64,000 nucleotides of DNA from an uncultured Paracoccaceae bacterium. GTDB lineage: Bacteria; Pseudomonadota; Alphaproteobacteria; Rhodobacterales; Rhodobacteraceae. Position 1 is the stretch's first letter. Each line of letters begins with the position of its first letter. Shown one piece after another: positions 41,984 to 50,759 of the stretch. A program made the position numbers and the translations under genes. Below the pieces are notes generated by a model, which made no database searches, was not told the DNA's origin, and saw only the letters and a list, made by a program, of their open reading frames with translations. The DNA lies in assembly GCA_947487205.1 (NCBI GenBank), contig CANKVU010000002.1:1-64000 (forward strand), in the 5' to 3' direction.

Positions 41984-42880
41984 TCATTCCGCCAGCCCCT
42001 CCAGCGCGGTCAGGAACGCCTCGGCATGGCGCTCGACCGACAGGATGCCGCCATAGCTCCAGACCCGGGGGACCTCGGCGAAGCGGCCCGCGGCGACGGC
42101 GGGCAGGGCCTGCCAGAGCGGCCCGGCCATCGCCGCCGCGCCGCCCATATGCGGCCGGATCGCGAGGAGGAGGCCGGTCTCGACGGCGGCGAGGTCCTCC
42201 ATCGGGCGCTGGGTCACGCCCCAGCGGGTCGCGGGCAGATCGAGCGCCGGCTCGAGGCCGATGCGGCTGAGGGCGTGGACGGGGATCGAGTTCTCGCCGT
42301 TGATCCAGACGGTGGAATCGTCGTTCAGGCGGATCACCGTCGCTTTCGGCGGCAGGTCCAGCGCCGCGACCTCGCGCGCGATCGCGTCGAGCCGGGCCTC
42401 CATGGCGGCGAGCCGCTCCTCGGCGGCGGGGCGGCGCCCGAAGAGGTCGGCGAGGCGGAGATAGATGTCGCGCGCGGCGGCGACGTTGTCGTGCTCGGCC
42501 GACCACGCCTCGAAGACGTGCGTGGGCGCGATGCGGTCGAGGGTGCGGGCCAGCGCGGGGTCGATGTCGGAGGCCAGGATCACGTCCGGCTCGAGCGCGG
42601 CGATGCGTTCGAGGTTGGGCTCGGTCCGCAGGCCCACATCGGCGACGCCGTCGGGGATCGGCGGATCGCCCGCCCATTCGCCGTAGAGCGCGATCTCGGG
42701 CGCGCCGACCGGCGTCAGTCCGAGGTCGAGCACCTGCTCGGTCAGCGCCCAGTCGAGCGTGACGATGCGGGCGGGCGGCGCGCCGTCGGCCCCGTCCGGC
42801 CCCCCGTCCGCGTCCTGCGCGACAGCCGGCGCGGCGGCGAGCCCCGCGAGGAGCAGGACGAGGCGCAGCAGGGCGGTCAT
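41984..42880 (-). CDS. Iron-siderophore ABC transporter substrate-binding protein (second copy)
   Basis: The product has 298 residues with a signal peptide (LLRLVLLLAGLAAAPAVAQ). FhuD/FecB fold: RIVTLDWALTEQVLDLGLTPVG, VGLRTEPNLERIAALEPDVILAS, and VIRLNDDSTVWINGENSIP. It is paralogous to the next binding protein (shared TEPNLE-/NEPNLEAI-type segment, LWQALPAVAAGRFA). The ATG overlaps the other copy's stop (ATGA). Two copies may bind different siderophores for one permease. Confidence 0.9.
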   Translation of the reverse strand: MTALLRLVLLLAGLAAAPAVAQDADGGPDGADGAPPARIVTLDWALTEQVLDLGLTPVGAPEIALYGEWAGDPPIPDGVADVGLRTEPNLERIAALEPDVILASDIDPALARTLDRIAPTHVFEAWSAEHDNVAAARDIYLRLADLFGRRPAAEERLAAMEARLDAIAREVAALDLPPKATVIRLNDDSTVWINGENSIPVHALSRIGLEPALDLPATRWGVTQRPMEDLAAVETGLLLAIRPHMGGAAAMAGPLWQALPAVAAGRFAEVPRVWSYGGILSVERHAEAFLTALEGLAE

Positions 42881-43779
42881 GACGGCGCCATCGCGACGAG
42901 CGCGTCGGCGAAGCGGGTGGCGAGCGTTTCGAGCGACACGACGCCGCCGAAGGTCCAGGCGGGGTCGGCAACGGCGAAGCGGCCCGCCGCGACCGCCGGG
43001 ATCGCCTGCCAGAGCGGGGTGGAGAACAGCGCCTCCTTCTCGGGGAAGGGGTCGATATGGACGATGGCGGCGTCGGGATACTCGGCCAGCGCCTCGATCC
43101 CGGCCAGCGTGAAGCCCCATTCGGTGGGCGGCCCGGCGGCGGCGGCGGTCAGCCCCATGCCGTCGAGGGCGGCGGCGGCCATGGAATTGGTGCCGTGGAT
43201 GCGGACCGTCGTCGGCGTGAGCAGGCGCACCGGCAGGACCGGCGGCACCTCGGCGCCCCAGGCGGCGCGTACCCGCGCCCCGGCGCGGGCCATGGCGGCG
43301 TCGATCCGGGCCAGGCCCGCCCGGGCGCGGTCGGACCGGCCGAAGGCGCGCGCGAGGCGCAGATAGGTGGCGCGCGCCGCCGCCGCGTTGTCGCCGCCGG
43401 CCGAGAATTCGTCGACGATCCAGGTGGGCGCGATGGCCGAGAGCCGATCGGCGAGGCCGGCCTGCTGGTCGGAGCCGACGATCAGCGCCGGCGCCAGGCC
43501 GGAGATCGCCTCAAGGTTGGGCTCGTTGCGAAGGCCCAGATCGACCACTTCCGGGGGCAGGGGCGGAGTGCCGACCCAATCGGCGTAGCCGCCCGGATCG
43601 GCCACCCCGGTCAGCGGCAAATCGAGGTCGACGGCGATCTCGGCCAGGCCCCAGGAGAGGGCGGCGAGGCTGGCGGGCGGCCGGGTGCCGTCGCCCGGCG
43701 GGGCCGCGGCGGCGGGCGGCGCCGCGAGCCCGGCGAGCCCCAGAAGGAGCGCGCCGAGGAGGGACACGAGACGGGGCAT
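42877..43779 (-). CDS. Iron-siderophore ABC transporter substrate-binding protein (first copy)
   Basis: The product has 300 residues with a signal peptide (LLGALLLGLAGLAAPPAAAA). The fold matches FhuD-like proteins: ASLAALSWGLAEIAVDLDLPLTGV, LGLRNEPNLEAISGLAPALIVGS, IHGTNSMAAAALDGMGL. It follows the ATPase with a one-base overlap (TGATG). Sequence similarity to its neighbour shows a tandem duplication that has diverged considerably. Confidence 0.9.
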   Translation of the reverse strand: MPRLVSLLGALLLGLAGLAAPPAAAAPPGDGTRPPASLAALSWGLAEIAVDLDLPLTGVADPGGYADWVGTPPLPPEVVDLGLRNEPNLEAISGLAPALIVGSDQQAGLADRLSAIAPTWIVDEFSAGGDNAAAARATYLRLARAFGRSDRARAGLARIDAAMARAGARVRAAWGAEVPPVLPVRLLTPTTVRIHGTNSMAAAALDGMGLTAAAAGPPTEWGFTLAGIEALAEYPDAAIVHIDPFPEKEALFSTPLWQAIPAVAAGRFAVADPAWTFGGVVSLETLATRFADALVAMAPS

Positions 43780-44543
43780 CAGGCGATGACGGCGTGGGCG
43801 GGGTGCGGCGCGGGGCGGGAGAGCAGGTCCATCTCCACCCCCGTGAGGCGGCGCAGCACGGCGCGGTCGAGGAACGCGCCCGGCCCGCCGTCGAAGGCCA
43901 CGCGGCCGCCCTCGAGCGCCACGATCCGGTCGGCGTGGCGCGCCGCGAGGTTGATGTCGTGAAGGACGACGACCACCCGGCGGCCGGCGCGCGACAGGCG
44001 GCGCAGCAGCGACATGACCTCTTCGGCGTGGCGCAGGTCGAGCGCGGAGGTGGGCTCGTCGAGGAGCAGGACCGGCGCGTCCTGCGCCAGCAGCATGGCG
44101 ATCCAGGCGCGCTGCCGCTCGCCGCCCGACGTGTCGTCGGCGAGTTGGTCGGCGAGGCGGTCGGCGCCCGTCTCGGCCAGGCCGCGCGCGACGGCGTCGT
44201 GGTCGGCGGCCCGCCAGCGGCCGAGGGCGCCGCGCCACGGGAAGCGGCCGAGGCGCACCAGTTCGCGCACCGTCAGCCCGGCGACGGGCGGCAGCCGCTG
44301 GGGCAGGTAGGCCACCGCGCGCGCCAGGTCGCGCTGCCGGTAGGCGTCGAGCGGGTGGCCGTCGAGCGCGACCCGGCCCCGGTCGGGCCGGCGCTGGCGG
44401 GCGAGGCAGGCGAGGAGCGTCGACTTGCCGGACCCGTTATGGCCCAGGATCGCCGTCAGCGGCGCGCCGCCCAGCGTCAGGTCCGGCAGGTCCAGGACCC
44501 GCCGCCCGTCATGGTCCACCGAGAGGTCCGAGATCGCGAACAT
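43779..44543 (-). CDS. Iron-siderophore ABC transporter ATPase (FhuC type)
   Basis: The product has 254 residues. Walker A is ILGHNGSGKSTLL, the signature is DTSGGERQRAWIAMLLA, Walker B is VLLLDEPTSALDLRH, and the switch His is in VVLHDINLAARHAD, all as in FhuC/FecE. It energises the fused permease. The start overlaps the receptor stop by one base, so receptor, ATPase and binding proteins are translated together. Confidence 0.95.
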   Translation of the reverse strand: MFAISDLSVDHDGRRVLDLPDLTLGGAPLTAILGHNGSGKSTLLACLARQRRPDRGRVALDGHPLDAYRQRDLARAVAYLPQRLPPVAGLTVRELVRLGRFPWRGALGRWRAADHDAVARGLAETGADRLADQLADDTSGGERQRAWIAMLLAQDAPVLLLDEPTSALDLRHAEEVMSLLRRLSRAGRRVVVVLHDINLAARHADRIVALEGGRVAFDGGPGAFLDRAVLRRLTGVEMDLLSRPAPHPAHAVIA

Positions 44544-46642
44544 CAGAACCTGGCCGCCAGCGAAACCGAGATCTCGCGCCCTTCGCCGAAATAGCACGAG
44601 GCGGTGCCGCAGAAGGTCACGTGGCGCTCGTCCTCGAGGTTGGAGACGTTGAGCGAGGCCTCCCAGCGGTCCCATTGATAGGCGAGGCGCGCGTCGAGCA
44701 GCGTGTAGGAGGGGGTGCGCTGCGTGTCGGTGCCGTCCCATTTCTCGCCCGTATGGCGGATGCCGAGCCCGGCGGAGAGCCCGTCGAGCGGGCCCGAGGA
44801 CGGCGCCCAGGTCCCCCAGACCGAGCCGAAGCGGTCGGGGATCGTGGCGATGGTGTAGCCCTCGACGTTCTCGGTGTCCTGGAAGACGGCGCTGGCATCG
44901 ATGCGGAAATCGCCCAGCTCCTTCTGCATGCCGAGTTCGACGCCGCGGGAGCTGGCCTCGCCGGTCTGGACTTGGAAGCCGGGATTGTCGAGGTCGGTCT
45001 GGGTCAGGTTGGACTTCTCCAGGTCCCACAGGGCGATGGTGTAGAGGTCCCGGGTTCCGGGGGGCTGGTACTTGAGCCCGATCTCGTATTGCGTCCCCTC
45101 GGTCGGCTCGAAGGGATCGCCGGCGGCGTCGCGGCCCACGATCTCCTGGCGGAAGCTCTCGGCGTAGCTGACATAGGGGGCGAGGCCGTTGTCGAAGCGG
45201 TAGAGCACCGCGGCGTTCGCCGTCACCGCGTCGTCGTCGGCGTTGACGGTGGCGTCGGTGAAGGTGCCGGCCTCCTCGCCCGTCTCGATGCTGCCCCAGC
45301 GCAGCCCGGCATCGACATGGAGCCGGTCGTTCCAGGTGGCGCGGTTCTGCACGTAGAGGCCCCATTCCTCCACCGTGTTGGTGGGCGCGTCGACCACGTC
45401 GATCTCGGGCGCGCCGGTGTAATCGGGGTCGAAGGGGTCGATGGGGCGCGTCTCGGGGCTGGTGGCGGTATCGCTGTCGTAATCGGCATCGACGTGGTTC
45501 ACGCCCAGGATTGTCTGCATCTCCCAGCCGCCCGCGCGCCAGTCGGCGGTGGCGTAGGCATCCAGGGTGAACGTCTCGAGGCTGTTCTCGGCGCGGTAGA
45601 TGGCGCGGTTGATCAGGCCGTCCTCGCCGTAGCGGGTGGGCAGGTCGGTGAGCGTGTTCCACCAGGCGTGGCGGTAATCGGCCTCGCCCTCCAGCCAGCG
45701 GGCGCGGGCCGAGACGGACCACGTCTCGGAGAAGCGGTGATCGGCGATCAGCGTCACGCTGTCCTGCTCGCTGTCGAACCGGTCGAAGCCCGGCTCGCCC
45801 ACGAAGAGGTCGTCGGAGAGGTACTCGCCGTTCGGCGCCGGCAGCAGCGTGCCGTAGAGGGAGGCGAACTGGATCAGCGGGCTGCCGTCGTTCTCCTGGT
45901 GGGTGTAGAGCAGGGTCAGCGCGGTGTCGGGCGAGGGCGACCAGGTGATCGAGGGGGCGATGGCCACCGCGTCGTCGTCGGAATAATCCACCTGGGTGGT
46001 GGCGTCGCGCAGCACGCCCACGAAGCGGTAGGAGAGCGTGCCCGCGGCGTTCAGCGGGCCGCCGATGTCGAGGTCGAGCGCGCCGCTTTCGGGATCGCCG
46101 AAGGAGAGCCGCACGAGGTTGTCGCCGGTGCGGTTGGCGGCGGTCTTGCTCTCGGTGTTGACGACGCCGCCGACCTCGCCGTTGCCGTAGAGGCCCGAGG
46201 CGGGGCCGCGCAGCACCTGGATCGATTGCAGCAGGAAGGGTTCGGGCTTGGTGTCGTTGTAGAAGCCGTAGCGCGCCTGCAGGCCGTCGTGGAAGGTCGT
46301 CGGGCGGAAGCCGCGGATCGTGTACCAGTCGGAGCGATCGTCGAGCCCGTACTCGCCCGAGGCGACGCCGGTGGTGTAGCGCAGCGCCTCTTCCACGTCC
46401 TCGGCGCCGCGCTCGTACATCTGCTCGGCGGTGACGACGCTGACCGAGCGCGGCGTCTCGGCGATCGGGGCGCCGGACTTGAGCAGCGTCCCGGTCGACA
46501 ATTCGACCCGCTCGCCGACGAAGCCGCCATCGGCGGCGTCGACGGTGATGGTGCCGAGGTCGAGCCCCTCCTGCGCCTGGGCGAGCGCCGGGGCGGCGGC
46601 GGCGAGGGCGAGGCCCGAGACGGCGAGGCGGCGGATGATCAT
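44543..46642 (-). CDS. TonB-dependent siderophore receptor
   Basis: The product has 699 residues with a signal peptide (SGLALAAAAPALAQAQ), a TonB-box-like segment (LGTITVDA), a plug with PRSVSVVTAEQMYERG, DVEEALRYTTGVASGEYG and YTIRGF, and a beta-barrel ending in AARF as outer-membrane proteins do. VLRGPASGLYGNGEVGGVVN is the usual FhuA/FoxA-like plug end. It imports a ferric siderophore, probably a hydroxamate given the FhuB-type permease. The upstream 67 bases are AT-rich and could hold an iron-responsive promoter. Confidence 0.94.
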   Translation of the reverse strand: MIIRRLAVSGLALAAAAPALAQAQEGLDLGTITVDAADGGFVGERVELSTGTLLKSGAPIAETPRSVSVVTAEQMYERGAEDVEEALRYTTGVASGEYGLDDRSDWYTIRGFRPTTFHDGLQARYGFYNDTKPEPFLLQSIQVLRGPASGLYGNGEVGGVVNTESKTAANRTGDNLVRLSFGDPESGALDLDIGGPLNAAGTLSYRFVGVLRDATTQVDYSDDDAVAIAPSITWSPSPDTALTLLYTHQENDGSPLIQFASLYGTLLPAPNGEYLSDDLFVGEPGFDRFDSEQDSVTLIADHRFSETWSVSARARWLEGEADYRHAWWNTLTDLPTRYGEDGLINRAIYRAENSLETFTLDAYATADWRAGGWEMQTILGVNHVDADYDSDTATSPETRPIDPFDPDYTGAPEIDVVDAPTNTVEEWGLYVQNRATWNDRLHVDAGLRWGSIETGEEAGTFTDATVNADDDAVTANAAVLYRFDNGLAPYVSYAESFRQEIVGRDAAGDPFEPTEGTQYEIGLKYQPPGTRDLYTIALWDLEKSNLTQTDLDNPGFQVQTGEASSRGVELGMQKELGDFRIDASAVFQDTENVEGYTIATIPDRFGSVWGTWAPSSGPLDGLSAGLGIRHTGEKWDGTDTQRTPSYTLLDARLAYQWDRWEASLNVSNLEDERHVTFCGTASCYFGEGREISVSLAARF

Positions 46643-46709
46643 GTCCCTGGTCCGTTCTTGATTATTGACGTTGGTTAACGCCGCTAATTATTCCGACAAA
46701 AAGAGTCAA
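46643..46709 (-). promoter_or_regulatory. AT-rich leader before the siderophore receptor
   Basis: These 67 bases are much more AT-rich than their surroundings. On the minus strand TTGACT directly follows the siderophore-interacting protein stop, with AATAATTA downstream, so an internal promoter or iron-responsive site is possible. No clear consensus box could be assigned. Confidence 0.35.
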
Positions 46710-47759
46710 CTACCGATCCACCCAATAACCGGCGACGGTGCTTTCGGCCGATTGCAGGCCGCGGGCGTCGCGCAGGTGGCGCCGCATGGCCTGGGCGCGG
46801 GCCTTCTCGGCGGCGAACCAGACATGCCGTCCGCCCGCGGGGCCGAGATCGAGCCTGGCCAGGTCGTCCTCCAGGCACTCGCCGCGGGCGCGCGACAGGA
46901 GCCGCAGCGCGATGCCCGGCGGGGCCTGGATCGGCGGGGCGGCGCCCGCGTCGTCGACCTCCACCAGGGCGGTGCCGGTGGTGCCGGGCGCGGCGGCGTC
47001 GAGGATCCGGGCGATGGCGGGCAGGGCCGTCTCGTCGCCCGCGAGGGTCAGGTGGGGGGCGCGCGGGTACCAGCCGCCGCCCGGCCCCACGAGGCCCAGC
47101 GGGTCGCCGGGCCGCGCGGCGTCGATCCAGGCGCAGGTGGCGCCGCGGCCGTGGTGGAAGGCGTCGACCGTCATCGTCCCCGCCGCGGGATCGACCCGGC
47201 GGATCGTGTAGACGGCGATGTGGAGCGCGTCGGGGCCGCTTGGCCAGCGGGTGCGGCCGGCGGCGTCGATGCCGGGCCAGACCGGCCGGCGGCCGGCGGG
47301 CGGCAGCGCCAGCCGCAGGTGCAGGCCGTCGCGCGCGAAGGGGGCGAGGTCGGGGGCCGAGATCTCCACCCGGCGGAAGCTGGGACAGGGGGCGGTGACG
47401 CCCAGCACCCGCGCGACGCGGAAATTCGGCGGCAGGCCGGGGCCGGGCAGGGGCGCCGACCAGGCGACCGCGGGCACCAGGGCGGGGTCCAGGGCCTCGA
47501 TCCGGGCCAGCACCGATTCGCGCAGCATGAAGGCGTTGGCGGCGCTGTCGGCGGCGATGCGGATGCCGAGCTCCGCCGGCCGGGCGGTGAAGTGGATCAC
47601 GCCGATCCCGGTATCGAGCGCCACCGCGCGGGGGCGGGCATCGCGCACCGGATAGTCGATCTCGTGGCAGGCGGCGACGACCTGATCGAGCACCAGGCCC
47701 GCCCGCCGCGTCGCGAGGCGGCCCGTCACGTCGGGATGGCCGGAGGGACTTGTCACCAT
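46710..47759 (-). CDS. Siderophore-interacting protein (FAD-linked ferric-siderophore reductase)
   Basis: The product has 349 residues. An N-terminal DUF2218-like domain (about 1-95, DYPVRDARPRAVALDTG, FTARPAELGIRIAAD) precedes a ViuB/SIP-type FAD domain (FRRVEISAPDLAPF, IAVYTIRRVDPAAGTMTVDAFHHG, LVGPGGGWYPRAPHLTLAGDETALPAIARIL). These cytoplasmic flavoenzymes reduce Fe(III)-siderophore to release iron. It heads the receptor/ABC operon, 67 bases upstream of the receptor gene. Confidence 0.93.
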   Translation of the reverse strand: MVTSPSGHPDVTGRLATRRAGLVLDQVVAACHEIDYPVRDARPRAVALDTGIGVIHFTARPAELGIRIAADSAANAFMLRESVLARIEALDPALVPAVAWSAPLPGPGLPPNFRVARVLGVTAPCPSFRRVEISAPDLAPFARDGLHLRLALPPAGRRPVWPGIDAAGRTRWPSGPDALHIAVYTIRRVDPAAGTMTVDAFHHGRGATCAWIDAARPGDPLGLVGPGGGWYPRAPHLTLAGDETALPAIARILDAAAPGTTGTALVEVDDAGAAPPIQAPPGIALRLLSRARGECLEDDLARLDLGPAGGRHVWFAAEKARAQAMRRHLRDARGLQSAESTVAGYWVDR

Positions 47760-47801
47760 GGCGAAAATCCGAGTATTTCCATCGTGAATCGGTATCCCCT
47801 T

Positions 47802-47830
47802 GATTAGACGGAGTTCGGGGCCGGGTTCAA
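47802..47830 (-). promoter_or_regulatory. Possible promoter of the siderophore uptake operon
   Basis: On the minus strand TTGAAC (47830-47825) and CTAATC (47807-47802) are 17 bases apart, 43 bases upstream of the start. The -10 match is weak. The region is the shared divergent spacer with the TonB operon. Confidence 0.3.
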
Positions 47831-47932
47831 TCCCGATAAAAACGGTTGACTATAGCGCGCGCCGGTGAGAGGCAGGCGCCGAGACGGGCCCGCGCCCCGC
47901 CGCGGGCCCCCCGTCGTTCAAGGAAGTGCCCC

Positions 47933-48370
47933 ATGCGCCTCGCGCCGATCCCGGCGATCCTCGCCGTTCTCGCAGCCCTCGCCCCGACCGCCCCCGCCGC
48001 GCAACAGGCGGAAGAGGAGGCCGGCCCCGGCGGCCTGTCGATCGAGTTGAACGCCGCGCGCGACGGCACGGGCGGCTGCACGCTCAGCTTCGTCATCACC
48101 AATGGCGGCGCCGAGGCGGTGGAGAAGGCGGTCTTCGAGACGGTGCTGTTCGACACCGGGGGGCAGGTGGACCGGCTGACCCTGTTCGATTTCGGCGCCC
48201 TGCCCGCGGGACGGCCGAGGGTGCGCCAGTTCACCCTGCCCGACACGTCCTGCGGCGGCATCGGCCGCATCCTGGTGAACGGCGTCAGCACCTGCGAGGC
48301 CGCCCGGGACGACGCCTGCAGCGCCGGCCTGACGCTGTCGACGCGCACCGACATCGAGGTGGTGGGATGA
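47933..48370 (+). CDS. Small exported protein heading the TonB-ExbBD operon
   Basis: The product has 145 residues with a signal peptide (LAPIPAILAVLAALAPTAPAAQQ). The mature part is beta-rich, with four Cys (GGCTLSF, DTSCGGIG, STCEAA, DACSAG) that could form two disulfides. FVITNGGAEAVEKAVFETVLFD suggests an Ig-like carrier fold. The family is found ahead of such TonB genes in related bacteria as far as I can recall, but its function is unknown. The stop overlaps the ExbB-type start (ATGA). Confidence 0.75.
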   Translation: MRLAPIPAILAVLAALAPTAPAAQQAEEEAGPGGLSIELNAARDGTGGCTLSFVITNGGAEAVEKAVFETVLFDTGGQVDRLTLFDFGALPAGRPRVRQFTLPDTSCGGIGRILVNGVSTCEAARDDACSAGLTLSTRTDIEVVG

Positions 48371-49029
48371 CCGACCGCATCCTGGACGGGCTGTCCCGCA
48401 TCGCCGAGCTGGGCGGGCCGGTCGTGCTGGTGCTGCTGGCGGTGGCCATCGCGGCGCTGGCGGTGGTGCTCTACAAGCTGTGGCAGTTCGCCGCCGCGGG
48501 CGTGGGCCGGCACAAGGCGCTGCGGCGCGCGATCGCGGCCTGGGACCGGGGCGAGCGCGGCGCGGCGCGCGACGAATTGCGGGCCTCGCGCTCGTATCTC
48601 GCGCCGGTGATCGACATGGCGCTCACCGCCCCTGACGCGGCCGAGAGCCAGACCCGGCTGACCGCCGAGGCGGAGGCGCGCTTCGCCGGGCTGGAGCGGG
48701 GGCTGCGATTCCTCGACATCGTGGCGCAGCTGGCGCCGCTCCTGGGCCTGTTCGGCACGGTGCTGGGCATGATCGAGGCGTTCCGCTCGCTGCAGGAGGC
48801 CGGAAGCCAGGTGGACCCGGCGATCCTGGCCGGCGGAATCTGGGTGGCGCTGCTGACCACCGCCGCGGGGCTGGCGGTGGCGATGCCGGTGGCGCTGGTC
48901 CTGTCGTGGTTCGAGGGGCGGATGGACGCCGAGCGCGTCCTGGCCGAGCGCGCCATCGCCACGATCCGCGCGCCCATGGGCGCCCCGCGCGAAACCGGGC
49001 CCGTTCCGGCCGCCGCGATCCATGCCTGA
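48367..49029 (+). CDS. exbB: ExbB/TolQ-type proton channel subunit
   Basis: The product has 220 residues with three membrane helices. Family features: LGGPVVLVLLAVAIAALAVVLYKLWQF, then LDIVAQLAPLLGLFGTVLGMIEAF and LAGGIWVALLTTAAGLAVAMPVAL. With ExbD it uses the proton gradient to energise TonB. It overlaps both neighbours (ATGA before; an 8-base overlap after). Confidence 0.93.
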   Translation: MTDRILDGLSRIAELGGPVVLVLLAVAIAALAVVLYKLWQFAAAGVGRHKALRRAIAAWDRGERGAARDELRASRSYLAPVIDMALTAPDAAESQTRLTAEAEARFAGLERGLRFLDIVAQLAPLLGLFGTVLGMIEAFRSLQEAGSQVDPAILAGGIWVALLTTAAGLAVAMPVALVLSWFEGRMDAERVLAERAIATIRAPMGAPRETGPVPAAAIHA

Positions 49030-49408
49030 GGCGCGGGGGCGGCGGCGCCGGCGGCGGCTGTCGCTGACCTCGCTCATCGACGTGATCTTCCTGTTGCTGC
49101 TGTTCTTCATGCTGAGCTCGACCTTCTCGCGTTTCGCCGAGGTGGAATTGTCGGCCGCGGCGCCGGCGGGCGGGGCCGCCGACGTGCGGCCCGTCTTCCT
49201 GCGCCTGTCGCCCGAGGCGATCAGCGTGAACGGCGCGGAGGTGGTCATGGACGGGCTGGAGGCGGCGCTGGCCCATGACGCGCCCGATCCCCGCCCGGTG
49301 CTGGTCTCGCTCGCGGGCGGGGTCAGCGCGCAGCGGCTGACCGACCTTCTGGGCGCCTTGCGCGGGGTGGAGGGGATCGCGCCGACCGTCCTGGGGGGCG
49401 GGGCATGA
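49022..49408 (+). CDS. exbD: ExbD/TolR-type protein 1
   Basis: The product has 128 residues: a basic N-terminus (RGRRRRRRLS), then the single helix with the functional Asp in LTSLIDVIFLLLLFFML, and a periplasmic domain. The Asp in SLIDVIF is the proton-path residue. It overlaps exbB and the second ExbD gene. Confidence 0.92.
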   Translation: MPEARGRRRRRRLSLTSLIDVIFLLLLFFMLSSTFSRFAEVELSAAAPAGGAADVRPVFLRLSPEAISVNGAEVVMDGLEAALAHDAPDPRPVLVSLAGGVSAQRLTDLLGALRGVEGIAPTVLGGGA

Positions 49409-49794
49409 TCCGCCGCCGCCCCAGATCCTCGGGCCGGGAGCCGACCATCGCGCTCATCAACGTCGTGTTCCTGATGCTGGTCTTCTTCATGGTCGCGGGC
49501 ACCATCGCGCCGCCGCTCGAGGGCGACCTGTCGCTGATCCGCACCGCCGAGCTGGAGGGCCGCGCACCGCCCGACACGCTGGTCGTCGATGCCGCGGGCG
49601 GTCTGTCCTATCGCGGCGCGGCGGTCGCCTCGGCGGCGGCCTTCGCGCGCGGCCTGCCCGAGGCCGAGCGCGGGGCGATCCGCGTGGTGCCCGACCGCGA
49701 CCTGGCCGCGGCGGAACTGGTCCGCATCGCGACCGAGCTGCGCGGGGCGGGCGCGGAGCGGGTGCTGATCGTGACCGAAAGGGGCCTCGAATGA
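49405..49794 (+). CDS. ExbD/TolR-type protein 2, missing the helix Asp
   Basis: The product has 129 residues with the same layout as ExbD 1. The helix reads TIALINVVFLMLVFFMVAG: Asn replaces the proton-carrying Asp. A periplasmic domain follows (DLSLIRTAELEG, GAIRVVPDRDLAAAELVRI). Two ExbD genes in a row, one with the substitution, suggests a heterodimer. Overlaps are ATGA on both sides. Confidence 0.9.
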   Translation: MIRRRPRSSGREPTIALINVVFLMLVFFMVAGTIAPPLEGDLSLIRTAELEGRAPPDTLVVDAAGGLSYRGAAVASAAAFARGLPEAERGAIRVVPDRDLAAAELVRIATELRGAGAERVLIVTERGLE

Positions 49795-50732
49795 TCCCGC
49801 GCTCGCGCCCGGTCAAGCTGCTGGCGGCGGGCCTGTCGCTCGTCGCGGCGGGCGCGGCGATGGCCGTGGGCCTCGCCCCCGAGCCGGTGCGGATCGCGGG
49901 CGGCGCGGCGCCGGTGGAGGCGCGGCTCGGCACCAGCTTCGAGGATCTGTCCGCCGGCACGCTGTCGGGCGAGGCGCCCAGCGAGACCGTCGCGCCCGCG
50001 CCCCCCGCCGCGCGCGCGCCCGAGGCAACGCCGGTCGAGGCCGCGCCGTCCCCCGCCCCGCCCGAGATCGCGCCCGAGATGACACCCGAGACGGCGCCCG
50101 GGATCGTGCCCGAGACGGCGCCCGGGATCGTGCCCGAGACGGCCGAGCCGGCGGCCCCCGACGCGCCGCGCGTGACGGTGCCCGACGCCCCCCCCGAGGA
50201 TGCCGAGCGCGCCCCGCCCGGGCAGACCGTGACCGGCGCGCCGCCCGCGCCCGGCGTCGTGACCCGGTCCCGCCGGCCGCCCGAGCGCAGCGCGCGGGTG
50301 GAGCGGCGGGCCGCCGAACCCGATCCCCGGCCCGATCCCGCCCCCGCGCCCGCCCCCGCGCCCAAGGGCAATGCCGACCGCGCCGCCCGGGCGGGATCGG
50401 AGACCGGGCGGCCGGAGGCCGCCGCCCCCGACGCCGCCACCGGGCAGGGCCGCGCGCAGGCGTCGGGCAACGCCGCGGCGTCGAACTATCCCGGCGCGGT
50501 CATGGCGCGGCTGAGCCGGGCGCCGCGCCCCTCGGTCCGCGCGCGCGGCGCCGCCACGGTCGCCTTCGCCGTGGACGGGGGCGGCGGGCTGGCGCAGGCC
50601 GCGATCGCGCAATCCTCGGGCTCGACCGAGCTGGACCGGGCGGCACTGCGGCTGGTGCGGCGGGCCGCGCCCTTTCCGGCACCGCCGCCGGGGGCGCAGC
50701 GCAGCTTCTCCATCCGCATCGCCGGGCGCTAG
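49791..50732 (+). CDS. tonB: TonB energy transducer
   Basis: The product has 313 residues. An N-terminal anchor (LLAAGLSLVAAGAAMAVGLA) is followed by a long Pro/Ala/Glu-rich spacer for crossing the periplasm, including the unit ETAPGIVP repeated twice and PAPAPAPKG, and a C-terminal TonB domain (about 230-313: YPGAVMARLSRAPRP, GAATVAFAVDGGGGLAQAAIAQSSGSTELDRAALRLVRR split over strands). It drives the siderophore receptor of the divergent operon. Confidence 0.93.
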   Translation: MIPRSRPVKLLAAGLSLVAAGAAMAVGLAPEPVRIAGGAAPVEARLGTSFEDLSAGTLSGEAPSETVAPAPPAARAPEATPVEAAPSPAPPEIAPEMTPETAPGIVPETAPGIVPETAEPAAPDAPRVTVPDAPPEDAERAPPGQTVTGAPPAPGVVTRSRRPPERSARVERRAAEPDPRPDPAPAPAPAPKGNADRAARAGSETGRPEAAAPDAATGQGRAQASGNAAASNYPGAVMARLSRAPRPSVRARGAATVAFAVDGGGGLAQAAIAQSSGSTELDRAALRLVRRAAPFPAPPPGAQRSFSIRIAGR

Positions 50733-50734
50733 GC

Positions 50735-50748
50735 GGCGCGGCCGCGCC
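50735..50748. terminator. GC palindrome between convergent tonB and phospholipase D genes
   Basis: GGCGCGGCCGCGCC is a perfect 14-base palindrome between stops at 50732 and 50760. No T-run, so a structural terminator only by position. Confidence 0.35.
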
Positions 50749-50759
50749 CCCGGGCGGGG

